From Actinomycetes bacterium (GTDB taxonomy: Bacteria; Actinomycetota; Actinomycetes; Mycobacteriales; Micromonosporaceae): 13,980 nt of DNA. Below, piece after piece: positions 1 to 9,417 of the stretch. Made by a program: the position numbers and the translations under genes. The DNA lies in the NCBI GenBank assembly GCA_021793335.1, contig JAJYSW010000064.1:1-13980 (forward strand), in the 5' to 3' direction. How positions within the stretch are numbered: the first letter of the stretch is position 1; every line of letters starts with the position of its first letter. The notes under the pieces were generated by a model, which searched no databases, was not told the origin of the DNA, and saw only the letters and a program-made list of their open reading frames with translations.

Positions 1-2927
<2,927 letters not shown>

Positions 2928-2935
2928 CGTCCCGG

Positions 2936-3586
2936 TCAGTCGGGTCTGCGGACCAGGAAGTGGGCGAACTCGAAGCCGCGCAGGCTGTCCTCGCCGGGCT
3001 GCTCGATCAGTCGGGCGGTCTCGGCGAAACCGGCGCTGTCCAGCAGCGCCGCGACATGGTCGATCGACAGCCGGTAGGCGAGCGTGACGCCGTGGTCGAA
3101 AGGCCATGCGAGTTGCGAGGCGTCGGGGTTGGCGAAGAAGATCAGCAGCGCATAGCCGCCCGGGGCGAGGACACGATGGAATTCGGCGAACACCTCGCCG
3201 AGCCGCTCGGGAGGCGTGTGGATGATCGAGCAGCGGGAGACGAGACCGCCCAGGGAGCCGTCCCCGATGTCGAGCGCGGTCAGTGAGCCCTCTTCGAAAC
3301 GCAGACGGGGCTGCTCTTCACGGGCGATCGCGAGCATCTGCGGCGACAGGTCCACGCCGAACACGTCCAAGCCCAGGCCGTGGAGGTAAGCGGTCACACG
3401 ACCGGGGCCACAGCCGAGGTCGGCCACCGGCTTCGCACCGCCCTGACGCACCAGTTCCGCGAACACGCCCATCATCGCCCGGTCGAAAGGACTGTCCTGA
3501 AGGGTGTTCCGGAAGGTCGCGGCATATTCGTCCGCGGCGGCGTCGTAGGCCGAGCGAGTGGTGGTGAGGAATTCGGGTTCGCTCAT
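2936..3586 (-). CDS. Class I SAM-dependent methyltransferase
   Basis: A 216-residue protein of the small class I methyltransferase type (Methyltransf_11/25-like), which uses S-adenosylmethionine. Motif I, VADLGCGPG, is at residues 54-62. The acidic residue of motif II is D79 in FGVDLS. A motif resembling post-motif III is HRVLAPGGYALL at about 137-148. No substrate-specific domain is recognisable, so the acceptor is unknown; small molecules are the usual targets of this group. The ATG at 3584-3586 has only a weak AGGG about 8 nt upstream. A TAGGGT hexamer 7 nt before the ATG could instead be a -10 box giving a leaderless message (low certainty). The gene converges with dnaE and lies downstream of the lipoprotein gene across a strong hairpin, so it need not share that gene's transcript. 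Confidence 0.9.
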   Translation of the reverse strand: MSEPEFLTTTRSAYDAAADEYAATFRNTLQDSPFDRAMMGVFAELVRQGGAKPVADLGCGPGRVTAYLHGLGLDVFGVDLSPQMLAIAREEQPRLRFEEGSLTALDIGDGSLGGLVSRCSIIHTPPERLGEVFAEFHRVLAPGGYALLIFFANPDASQLAWPFDHGVTLAYRLSIDHVAALLDSAGFAETARLIEQPGEDSLRGFEFAHFLVRRPD

Positions 3587-3618
3587 GGCGAGAACCCTAC
3601 GCGCTCCGGGCGGAGAAG

Positions 3619-3645
3619 CGGACCGGCCGGGACCCGGCCGGTCCG
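3619..3645 (-). terminator. Strong GC hairpin after the lipoprotein gene, likely terminator
   Basis: Almost perfect dyad: 13-base arms around a single central A, rich in GGACCGGCCGG. In practice this is a 10-12 bp stem with a 3-5 nt loop. It begins 21 nt past the lipoprotein stop codon (3667) on the minus strand. No U-tract follows, which is common for actinobacterial terminators. The hairpin is symmetric, but no plus-strand gene ends here. Confidence 0.7.
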
Positions 3646-3666
3646 TGGAAGCACAGCGCCGTCCGC

Positions 3667-4167
3667 CTACTCGGCCAGCGCCTCGCTGAGCGCGGCCTCG
3701 TAGTCCGCTCGGACGTCCTCAGGGGTCTCGGTGGGGGCGTAGTGGAGGACCACCGCGCCCTCGGCGTGGGCGTCGCCGAGCTCGTCGGCGGCGGCAGCGG
3801 CCATCTCCTCGCTCACGTACAGCATCACGGTGACCTCGCCGATGGTCAGGGCCTGGGAGCAGTCGGTCAGGTCGCAGGGTTCGGTCTCGGCGCCGATGTC
3901 GGTGAATTCGCCGTCGCTCAGGCCGGCGTCGGCGAAGGCGTCCGCGACGGTCTGGGCGCTGACGAGCGGTTCGAGCGCGGCAGCGGCCTCGGCGGGCATG
4001 TTGTCGAGCTCGCCGCTCGATTCCCATTGCTCGGCGACCGAATCGGGAGCGGACTGCTCCTGATCGACTTCCTGCTCGGCGTCGGGCGTCTCCGGTTCGG
4101 CTTCGCCGCCGCAGCCGGCGAGGCCGAGCAGGGCCGCAGCGGCGGCCGCTATCACCACACGTCGCAT
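3667..4167 (-). CDS. Small secreted lipoprotein, function unknown
   Basis: A 166-residue protein. The N-terminus MRRVVIAAAAAALLGLAGC is a lipoprotein signal peptide with lipobox LAGC (C19), so the mature protein should be lipid-anchored on the outer face of the membrane. An acidic, Glu/Gln/Asp-rich linker follows (about 22-45), then a globular part with one closely spaced cysteine pair (PCDLTDC) that could form a disulfide. I recognise no domain family and assign no function. The ATG at 4165-4167 is supported by GGGAG 7 nt upstream and by a near-consensus promoter further up. A hairpin after the stop and its own promoter suggest a single-gene unit. The mature part is strongly acidic, as is common for exported proteins of such organisms. 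Confidence 0.85.
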   Translation of the reverse strand: MRRVVIAAAAAALLGLAGCGGEAEPETPDAEQEVDQEQSAPDSVAEQWESSGELDNMPAEAAAALEPLVSAQTVADAFADAGLSDGEFTDIGAETEPCDLTDCSQALTIGEVTVMLYVSEEMAAAAADELGDAHAEGAVVLHYAPTETPEDVRADYEAALSEALAE

Positions 4168-4200
4168 ACATCGACTCCCATCAAAGCTTTGACTACGCGG

Positions 4201-4228
4201 ATCATATCGGCTTCGATCGATGTGTCAA
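4201..4228 (-). promoter_or_regulatory. Near-consensus housekeeping sigma promoter for the lipoprotein gene
   Basis: Read on the minus strand, TTGACA (4223-4228) is followed by a 16-base spacer and TATGAT (4201-4206). The expected start is near 4194, leaving a leader of roughly 27 nt that contains the GGGAG ribosome binding site. A perfect -35 and a one-mismatch -10 are unusual in DNA this GC-rich. Confidence 0.8.
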
Positions 4229-4270
4229 TGATCGGGTGGAAGCGATCCCAGGCGAACTTCGGTGGATGCG

Positions 4271-4321
4271 GCGATGGCGCGCGGCCACCGGTCCGCTGCA
4301 CCGGCCGCTGCGCGCCATCGC
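4271..4321 (-). terminator. Long hairpin just past the Rpn-like gene, likely terminator
   Basis: Perfect 12-base inverted repeat GCGATGGCGCGC (4271-4282) and GCGCGCCATCGC (4310-4321), separated by 27 bases that can themselves pair partly through GGCC/CCGG blocks. It lies 5 nt beyond the stop codon of the gene ending at 4327 and upstream of the lipoprotein promoter, where a terminator isolating the two units is expected. There is no U-tract. Confidence 0.65.
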
Positions 4322-4326
4322 TCTGA

Positions 4327-5211
4327 TCAGTCGAAGACCTCGTCGATGTCGGAGGCGGTCGCCGCGCGGGTGAACCAGCGGTCGATCAAGTCGGAATCGG
4401 TGCAACCCTCGATCCGCGCCCGAGTCTCGGCGGGAACCGCGATGCCGCGAAGGCCCAGCAGTTTCAACAGGGCCTTGATCTCGCCGCGCTTCTCGCCGCG
4501 CTTCTCGCCGCGCTTTTCGCCGCGCAGTTCGAGTTGACCGGCCGGGCTATCGAGGTATTCCTGGTATGTCAAGCTCATGTAGGCCTCCAGTACTTTGCAT
4601 GCTTCATGTGAGAGAAGTCGCCATGCCCATCCAGCGCACTTCCTGCGCTCGGGGTCGGAAAGTTCATTGAGGCGTCTTCCCAGCGCATGGGCGATCGATT
4701 CCGCCCGTGGCCCCTGTTCGGATACTGCGGCCTCAAGGATCAGCAATTCCGCAGCCTCGTGCGGCAGCCGTGACTCGGTGCTCTTCAGCAACTGCGCCGG
4801 GCCGATGACGTCGGGGAGCAGGATGAAATCCCGTGGTCCGATATGGATCGGTTTTGCGGCCCATGCGGCGGTGGCCGTGTCGGTGCAGATGACCAGGAGC
4901 CGCACCGGGCACTGGAGCCGCTTGCGGAGGATCGTGAGATACATCGGCCAGCTGTAGTGCTTCCGATCGTCCTCGCTGCGCTGGACTTCGGTGATGATCG
5001 CGAAGACCGCCCGGCCGAACCTGTCGCGGAAAACGCTGACATTATCGCAGTTCAGTTCGATCGGATCGCAGTCGGTCAGCGCCTCGGAACCCGATTCGGC
5101 TCGAATATAGTCGGGGACGGTTTCGCCGACGGTCTTCGTCAGCAGCTCGGCCGCGAGCTCGGGACGGTTTTGAAAGAGGCGGATCGGGACCTCATGTGGA
5201 CGGGTGACCAT
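4327..5211 (-). CDS. Rpn-like PD-(D/E)XK nuclease-family protein
   Basis: A 294-residue cytoplasmic protein. Residues 1-120 match, from memory, a widespread actinobacterial family of hypothetical proteins with a PD-(D/E)XK-like fold related to Rpn/transposase-type nucleases. The visible core is D56 on one strand, E75-V-Q77 on the next, then a conserved HYSWPMYLT segment (about 85-93) and a strand LLVICTD. Gln replaces the usual catalytic Lys, as in many Rpn relatives. Residues 230-244 are a tandem RGEK repeat, also typical of such proteins, followed by a helical C-terminal domain. The ATG at 5209-5211 has only a poor ribosome site. Base composition looks somewhat less GC-rich than the neighbours, and copies of this family are often scattered, so recent acquisition is possible. 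Nuclease activity is inferred from the fold only. Confidence 0.82.
   Translation of the reverse strand: MVTRPHEVPIRLFQNRPELAAELLTKTVGETVPDYIRAESGSEALTDCDPIELNCDNVSVFRDRFGRAVFAIITEVQRSEDDRKHYSWPMYLTILRKRLQCPVRLLVICTDTATAAWAAKPIHIGPRDFILLPDVIGPAQLLKSTESRLPHEAAELLILEAAVSEQGPRAESIAHALGRRLNELSDPERRKCAGWAWRLLSHEACKVLEAYMSLTYQEYLDSPAGQLELRGEKRGEKRGEKRGEIKALLKLLGLRGIAVPAETRARIEGCTDSDLIDRWFTRAATASDIDEVFD
4480..4527 (-). repeat. Four-unit 12-bp tandem repeat inside the Rpn-like gene
   Basis: On the plus strand the unit ctcgccgcgctt occurs exactly three times (4480-4491, 4492-4503, 4504-4515), and a degenerate fourth unit follows (4516-4527). On the coding strand it encodes the GEKR repeat. The unit length is a multiple of three, so gain or loss of copies keeps the frame. 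Confidence 0.95.
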
Positions 5212-5293
5212 TGCCCAGACGCTAAATGAGGATGCGGCATGATTCGCGGAACGACACGCTGGAGCGTCATATTCATGATCGCAGCGGTGCGGT

Positions 5294-6103
5294 TCAGTGC
5301 CATTGGGCCCGACGGGCCGTCCTCCGCATGACTCGCAAGAGGACCGGCCCCGTCAAGACGATGAGCAGGCCCGTCGTGATGGCCCGTCCCAAATCCCACC
5401 CCAGGGAGGTCGCCGCCGAATAGGCGACGAGGCGCGAGAGGTTCTCGCCGATGCCGCCGCCGGGAACATAGGCGAGGTTCCCCTGCGTGATCGCGAACGG
5501 CCAGAACGACAGGTTCAGCAGCAGTCCGAAGGCGAGCGACGCGAGGACCGCATAGACCACGAGCATCGCGATCTCCACCGCGCGACCCGACCGAGTCGCG
5601 GGCGCCGCCGCGTTCGAGCCCGGCAGCGCCCCCGCGCCCAGGCCGATGAACGCCGCCGCGAACATCTGGTACGGCATCCACGGCCCCACGCCGCCGGTCA
5701 GCAGCGCCGAGGCGAACAGGCCGGTGTTGCCCAAGACGAAGCCGAACCCCGGACCGAACACCCTTCCGGCCAAGATGATCAGGAAGAACACCGTCTCGAC
5801 CCCGGCGGACCCGGCCCCGAAAGGGCGCACCGCGGCGATGATCGCGGACAGGACGCCGAGCATCGCCACGGCCCGGGCGTCCATGCCCCCGTCGGCGAGC
5901 TGGATCAGCGCCACGGCCGTCACCACCGGCAGCAGCAGCGCGAACAGCCACGGCCCCGACGTCGTCTCGGTCAGCGCCCCTCCAGGGGCCGCCAGCAGCG
6001 GCCACGAAGTCGCCACCAGCCCGAACGCGGCCGCGAGCACCACCGCCAGGAGGCTGCGCGGCCGGAACCCGAGCCGCGGACTACTCGGCGTCGTCATCGG
6101 CAT
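5294..6103 (-). CDS. ECF transporter S component, probably for cobalamin
   Basis: A 269-residue integral membrane protein with about six hydrophobic segments and few charges. It is the last gene of the operon. S components of energy-coupling-factor transporters bind the vitamin in the membrane and pair with EcfT and the ATPases. The family is called here mainly from context: it follows the ATPase and T genes in a cobalamin-riboswitch operon, in an order recalled from a Streptomyces locus (SCO2319-SCO2323, unchecked). Two in-frame ATGs exist. The first (6101-6103) has GGAAGG 5 nt upstream; the second is 6 bases later. I chose the first, giving a 23-bp overlap with the ATPase stop and implying coupled translation. 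It ends with a basic tail (RRTARRAQWH). Cobalamin or a precursor is the likely cargo. No clear terminator was seen in the 82 bp after it. Confidence 0.82.
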   Translation of the reverse strand: MPMTTPSSPRLGFRPRSLLAVVLAAAFGLVATSWPLLAAPGGALTETTSGPWLFALLLPVVTAVALIQLADGGMDARAVAMLGVLSAIIAAVRPFGAGSAGVETVFFLIILAGRVFGPGFGFVLGNTGLFASALLTGGVGPWMPYQMFAAAFIGLGAGALPGSNAAAPATRSGRAVEIAMLVVYAVLASLAFGLLLNLSFWPFAITQGNLAYVPGGGIGENLSRLVAYSAATSLGWDLGRAITTGLLIVLTGPVLLRVMRRTARRAQWH

Positions 6104-7691
6104 CGATGCCTTCCAGGGCGTCCGCGACCTCGCCGACGGTCAGCCGGCCCGGCAGGATCTTCTCCACCTGCGGCGCGAACATCGGTGAGGCCGAGACGAT
6201 GTCCCTCGCCGGGCCGTCCGCCACCACCTGTCCGTCGGAGAGGATCACCACGCGGCTCGCGAACTCGGCGACGAACTCGACGTCATGCGTCGACACGATC
6301 ACACAGTGCCCCGTCTCGGCCAGAGCGCGGAGTCGGCCCGTGAGCGCCGCCTTGCCCGGATAGTCCAGGCCCCGCGTCGGCTCGTCCAACAGCAGCAGCG
6401 GCGGCGCGGCCGTCAGCGTCACCGCGAGCGCCAAGGCCAAGCGCTGGCCCTCCGAAAGGTCTCTGGGGTGGGCCCCGTCGTCGAGGCCGTCGACCAGATC
6501 GGCCAGGATCTTCGCGCAGGAGCCCGCGGGAGCGCCGCCATCGCGGTCGGCGCCGGCGCATTCCTCCGCCACCGTCTCGGCGTAGAGCAGGTCCGCCGGC
6601 TCCGAGGGGACCAGCCCCGCCAGGACCCGCCGACGGCCGGGCTTCAGCCCTGCCGGGTCCTCGCCCGCGATCGACACGGACCCCGCCGTGCGCCTCCCGG
6701 TGCCCTGCAAGGCCCACAGCAGGCTCGACTTCCCCGAGCCGTTGCGGCCCATCAGGGCGATGCGCTCGCCTCTGGCGGCAGCCAGGTCGACACCGTCGAC
6801 GGCACGGACGCCGGGGTGGTCGACCGTCACACCGCTCGCCTCCAGCAGCGTCGCGCCGACCGGGGCCGGCGCCTCGGCCGGGGCCCGGTCCGCGAGCCGT
6901 TCGCGGAGGCCGGCCGCAGCGCGGCGGGCCTGCCGGATCGTCACCGGCGGCCCCGGCCATCCCGCCAGCGTCCCGAGGCGGACCACGGGCGGGGCCACCG
7001 GCGCGGTCGCCAGGATCTCGCCCGGGGAACCGGCGGTCACCTTGCCGTCCTGAAGGAGCAGCGCCGAATCGGCGTACTGCACGACCCGCTCCAGGCGGTG
7101 CTCGGCGAGCAGGACGGTCACCCCGAGGTCGTGGACGAGGCGGTGCAGCGCCGAGAGCACCTCGTCGGCGGCCCCCGGGTCGAGCGCCGAGGTCGGCTCG
7201 TCGAGCACCAGCGCCGAAGGGCCGGCCACGAGCGCCGCGCCGATCGCGACCCTTTGGCGCTGGCCTGAGGAAAGCGCCGCCAGGTCACGGCCCCGCACGT
7301 CCGCGAGGCCCAGCAGGTCGACGATCTCGGTGACGCGCTTGCGCATCGAGGACTGCGGCAGGCCGAGCTGCTCGGCGGTATAAGCGAGTTCGAGCTCCAC
7401 TTCGTCGGTCACGAAACCTGCGAGCGGGTCTTGGGCGACGTAGCCGACCACGTCGGCCAGGTCCGCCGGCGAGGAGGTGCGCACGCTCCTGCCGGCCACC
7501 GTGATCTCGCCGGTCATCGTGCCGCCGGTGAAGTGGGGGACCAGGCCGTTGACGGATCGCAGCAGCGTCGACTTGCCCGCGCCGGTGGTCCCCACGAGCA
7601 GGCAGAACTCGCCTTCGGGGACATCGAGGCTCACGTCGTCGAGGATCAACCGGTCCTCGTATCTGAAGGACACTCGATCGAAGTGGATCAT
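6081..7691 (-). CDS. ECF transporter ATPase with two fused ABC domains
   Basis: A 536-residue cytoplasmic protein carrying both nucleotide-binding domains that power the ECF importer. The first domain has Walker A GTTGAGKST (34-42), Q-loop Q87, signature LSSGQ (140-144), Walker B with E165 in LVLDEPT, and H198. The second has Walker A GRNGSGKSS (315-323), signature LSEGQ (412-416), E437 in LLLDEPT, and H469. A proline/alanine-rich linker (about 228-280) joins them. In the second domain the Q-loop reads VPSEP, so the usual glutamine is missing. The ATG at 7689-7691 overlaps the EcfT stop in an ATGA junction. An upstream extension of this frame into ecfT lacks ABC features and was discarded. 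Fused EcfA pairs of this sort are known in actinobacterial vitamin transporters. Confidence 0.95.
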   Translation of the reverse strand: MIHFDRVSFRYEDRLILDDVSLDVPEGEFCLLVGTTGAGKSTLLRSVNGLVPHFTGGTMTGEITVAGRSVRTSSPADLADVVGYVAQDPLAGFVTDEVELELAYTAEQLGLPQSSMRKRVTEIVDLLGLADVRGRDLAALSSGQRQRVAIGAALVAGPSALVLDEPTSALDPGAADEVLSALHRLVHDLGVTVLLAEHRLERVVQYADSALLLQDGKVTAGSPGEILATAPVAPPVVRLGTLAGWPGPPVTIRQARRAAAGLRERLADRAPAEAPAPVGATLLEASGVTVDHPGVRAVDGVDLAAARGERIALMGRNGSGKSSLLWALQGTGRRTAGSVSIAGEDPAGLKPGRRRVLAGLVPSEPADLLYAETVAEECAGADRDGGAPAGSCAKILADLVDGLDDGAHPRDLSEGQRLALALAVTLTAAPPLLLLDEPTRGLDYPGKAALTGRLRALAETGHCVIVSTHDVEFVAEFASRVVILSDGQVVADGPARDIVSASPMFAPQVEKILPGRLTVGEVADALEGIDADDDAE

Positions 7692-8791
7692 CCGGTTCCC
7701 GTCCTCGTGCGTGTCGGCGCCACCACGGCCGGCGCCGCGGCGATGAGCACGCCGCATGCGGCGTACAGGGGCAGGGGCGGCGCCGCGAGCGGGCTCGTCG
7801 CGGGCCAGATCGTGCCGGGCTCGGCCATGCCGCTGAGCACGGTGCCCGCCACGGCGGCCGCGCCCGAGAGCAGGACCGCCCAGTCGCGGGGGCCGAAGAC
7901 ATCGGTCCGGTAGCGGGTGTGCGGCACCCGCCGTGAGGCGAACACGATTCCGAATACCGCCGCGGCGGCGCCCAATGTCAGGAGCGACCAGGCCGCGGGC
8001 GCGGGCGTCGCGGTTCCGAGCAGGGCGTACGCTCCGGCGCACAGGCCGAGCAGTCCGATCAGGAGGGAAGCGGACGTGGCTCGGCGCGTCGCGGTCGGGA
8101 CGCCCGCCGCCCGGCCGTGGCCGCGCGAGGCCATCGCCGCCGCGAGCGCCAGCGATCGATCCAGCGCGTCGTGCAGCACCGGGACGACGACCGTGCGCAT
8201 CACGTTCACCGGATTGCGGCTCATGTTGCCGCGCAGCGCCCTGGCCCGGCGGATTCGCGCCACGCCGGAGACGAGCTGCGGCGCCACCGACAGCGCCACC
8301 ACCACGGCGACGCTCACCTCGTACAGTGCGGCCGGGACCGATCGCAGCAGTCGCCGCGGGCTGGCGAGCGCGTTGGCCGCGCCCACGCACACCAGCAGCG
8401 TCGCCAGCCGCAGCCCGTCCCAGACCGCCGCGAGCGCGCCCTCGGCGGAGACCGCGCCGCCCAGTCGGAACCCCGCGGCCCACTCGGGCAAACGGATCGA
8501 CGGCAGTTCGAACAGGACCGTGGTGCCCTCGGCCCCGCCGAAGACGATGTAGAACATCATGCGCACCGCGATCGCCGTCGCGCCGATGAGCAGGAACACT
8601 CGGTACGCGCCCGACCAGGGCTCGTCGCCGCGGCACCAGGTGACGACGAGCCCGGAGACGGCGACGATGAGCAGCAGCAGCCACGGGTTGGCGGTGCGGC
8701 TGGCTGCGGTCGCGAGCAGCAGCGCCCACCCCCACCAGGCCACGGGGTGCGTGCCGCGCCGCCGGGGGCCGACGCCGATCGAGGCGTTCAC
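7688..8791 (-). CDS. ECF transporter T component (transmembrane coupling protein)
   Basis: A 367-residue membrane protein of the EcfT/CbiQ family, which couples ATP hydrolysis by the EcfA domains to movement of the S component. Hydrophobic segments flank a central cytoplasmic helical region containing the two characteristic Arg-Gly motifs, RRARALRG and MASRGHGR, that contact the ATPases. The N-terminal THPVAWWGWALLL resembles the family's usual first helix. C-terminal hydrophobic stretches (about 245-360) go beyond a minimal EcfT of about 260 residues. The start is taken as GTG at 8789-8791, which forms a GTGA overlap with the preceding gene's stop. A longer start would bury the first 25 residues in that gene. 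It ends in an ATGA overlap with the ATPase gene. Confidence 0.9.
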   Translation of the reverse strand: MNASIGVGPRRRGTHPVAWWGWALLLATAASRTANPWLLLLIVAVSGLVVTWCRGDEPWSGAYRVFLLIGATAIAVRMMFYIVFGGAEGTTVLFELPSIRLPEWAAGFRLGGAVSAEGALAAVWDGLRLATLLVCVGAANALASPRRLLRSVPAALYEVSVAVVVALSVAPQLVSGVARIRRARALRGNMSRNPVNVMRTVVVPVLHDALDRSLALAAAMASRGHGRAAGVPTATRRATSASLLIGLLGLCAGAYALLGTATPAPAAWSLLTLGAAAAVFGIVFASRRVPHTRYRTDVFGPRDWAVLLSGAAAVAGTVLSGMAEPGTIWPATSPLAAPPLPLYAACGVLIAAAPAVVAPTRTRTGTG

Positions 8792-9417
8792 GCTCGCCGG
8801 TCGCGCCGCAGCCGCCAGGCGATGAGCCCGGCGATCAGTGCGAGGGCCACAACCGCGAGCACCCATGTCGGGAACCCGCCGCCTCCAGGGGCGTCGTCCC
8901 CCGAAGCGCCGTCTTCGTCGGTACCGTCCTGTGAGGTGTCGTCGGCGGTGCCCGCTTCGCCGATCGCCTCGTCAGGGGCGATGCCCGGCGGTTCCGAGGA
9001 GCCGAACACCCAGCCTTCGACGTCGCCTTCGTCCGGGTCGCGCATGTGGGCTCCGACGCTGGAGTACGCCCACTCGCCGTCCGCGTCCGCGTACCAGTAC
9101 GACCATGACGCGTCGGCCGGGGGCATCGGACCGCAGTCGGTCTCGGGGAAATCGTCGATCCGGCACACCGCGCCGGGGAAGGAGCCGACCTCGATGACCG
9201 CGAAACCGGCCTGCGTGAGCGCTTCGAGTCCCGAGGCGGGATCGGCGGCGCAGCCGAGGGCCGCCTCGCCCTCGCCGGAGTCGACTACGACGGTCACGCC
9301 CGCGCAGCCGTCGCCGTGGGCCGAGACCGGCGAGGCCCACAGCGGCGCGGCCGCGGTGGCGAGCACCGCGGCCGCGCCGCTGTGGACGAACAGATCCCGC
9401 AGGGAACCGCGGGTCAT
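8788..9417 (-). CDS. SCO2322/DUF4430-like exported, membrane-anchored protein (putative B12-capture beta domain)
   Basis: A 209-residue protein. It has a signal peptide ending near SPVSA|HGDG (about residue 33), an extracellular domain (about 36-145), an acidic Asp/Gly/Ser linker and one C-terminal membrane helix (about 184-200) followed by a basic tail WRLRRDRRA. The outer domain begins VTVVVDSGEG and contains GLEALTQAGF, VCRIDDFP, SYWYADADGEWAYSS and DEGDVEGWVFG. This pattern fits, from memory, the actinobacterial SCO2322 family and more loosely DUF4430, the beta domain of intrinsic factor and transcobalamin. Four cysteines (38, 56, 85, 95) could form two disulfides. The start ATG at 9415-9417 overlaps the previous stop (ATGA). 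Its riboswitch-controlled operon with an ECF importer argues for a role in binding cobalamin outside the cell; direct B12 binding is inferred. Confidence 0.83.
   Translation of the reverse strand: MTRGSLRDLFVHSGAAAVLATAAAPLWASPVSAHGDGCAGVTVVVDSGEGEAALGCAADPASGLEALTQAGFAVIEVGSFPGAVCRIDDFPETDCGPMPPADASWSYWYADADGEWAYSSVGAHMRDPDEGDVEGWVFGSSEPPGIAPDEAIGEAGTADDTSQDGTDEDGASGDDAPGGGGFPTWVLAVVALALIAGLIAWRLRRDRRA

Noticed and set aside
2928..2935. Shared bidirectional terminator between dnaE and the methyltransferase
   Set aside because: Only 8 bp separate the two stops, and I saw no convincing hairpin across the junction.
4480..4527. Short tandem repeats considered as a CRISPR-like array
   Set aside because: Units are contiguous 12-mers without spacers and are in frame within a coding region.
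5212..5293. Possible terminator after the ECF operon (ACGCT/AGCGT at 5256-5267)
   Set aside because: The stem is only five pairs with a two-base loop, too weak to call. The operon's transcript end is left open.
5297..6343. Long plus-strand open frame (348 codons) opposite the S component and ATPase genes
   Set aside because: The product is Arg/Pro/Gln-rich shadow sequence without domains, and it lies antisense to well-supported ECF genes. High GC creates such frames.
6081..8735. ATPase frame extended upstream to 884 residues
   Set aside because: The extra N-terminal part overlaps the whole ecfT coding region in another frame and is Arg/Gly-rich noise. The ABC domain starts at 7691 with an ATGA junction.
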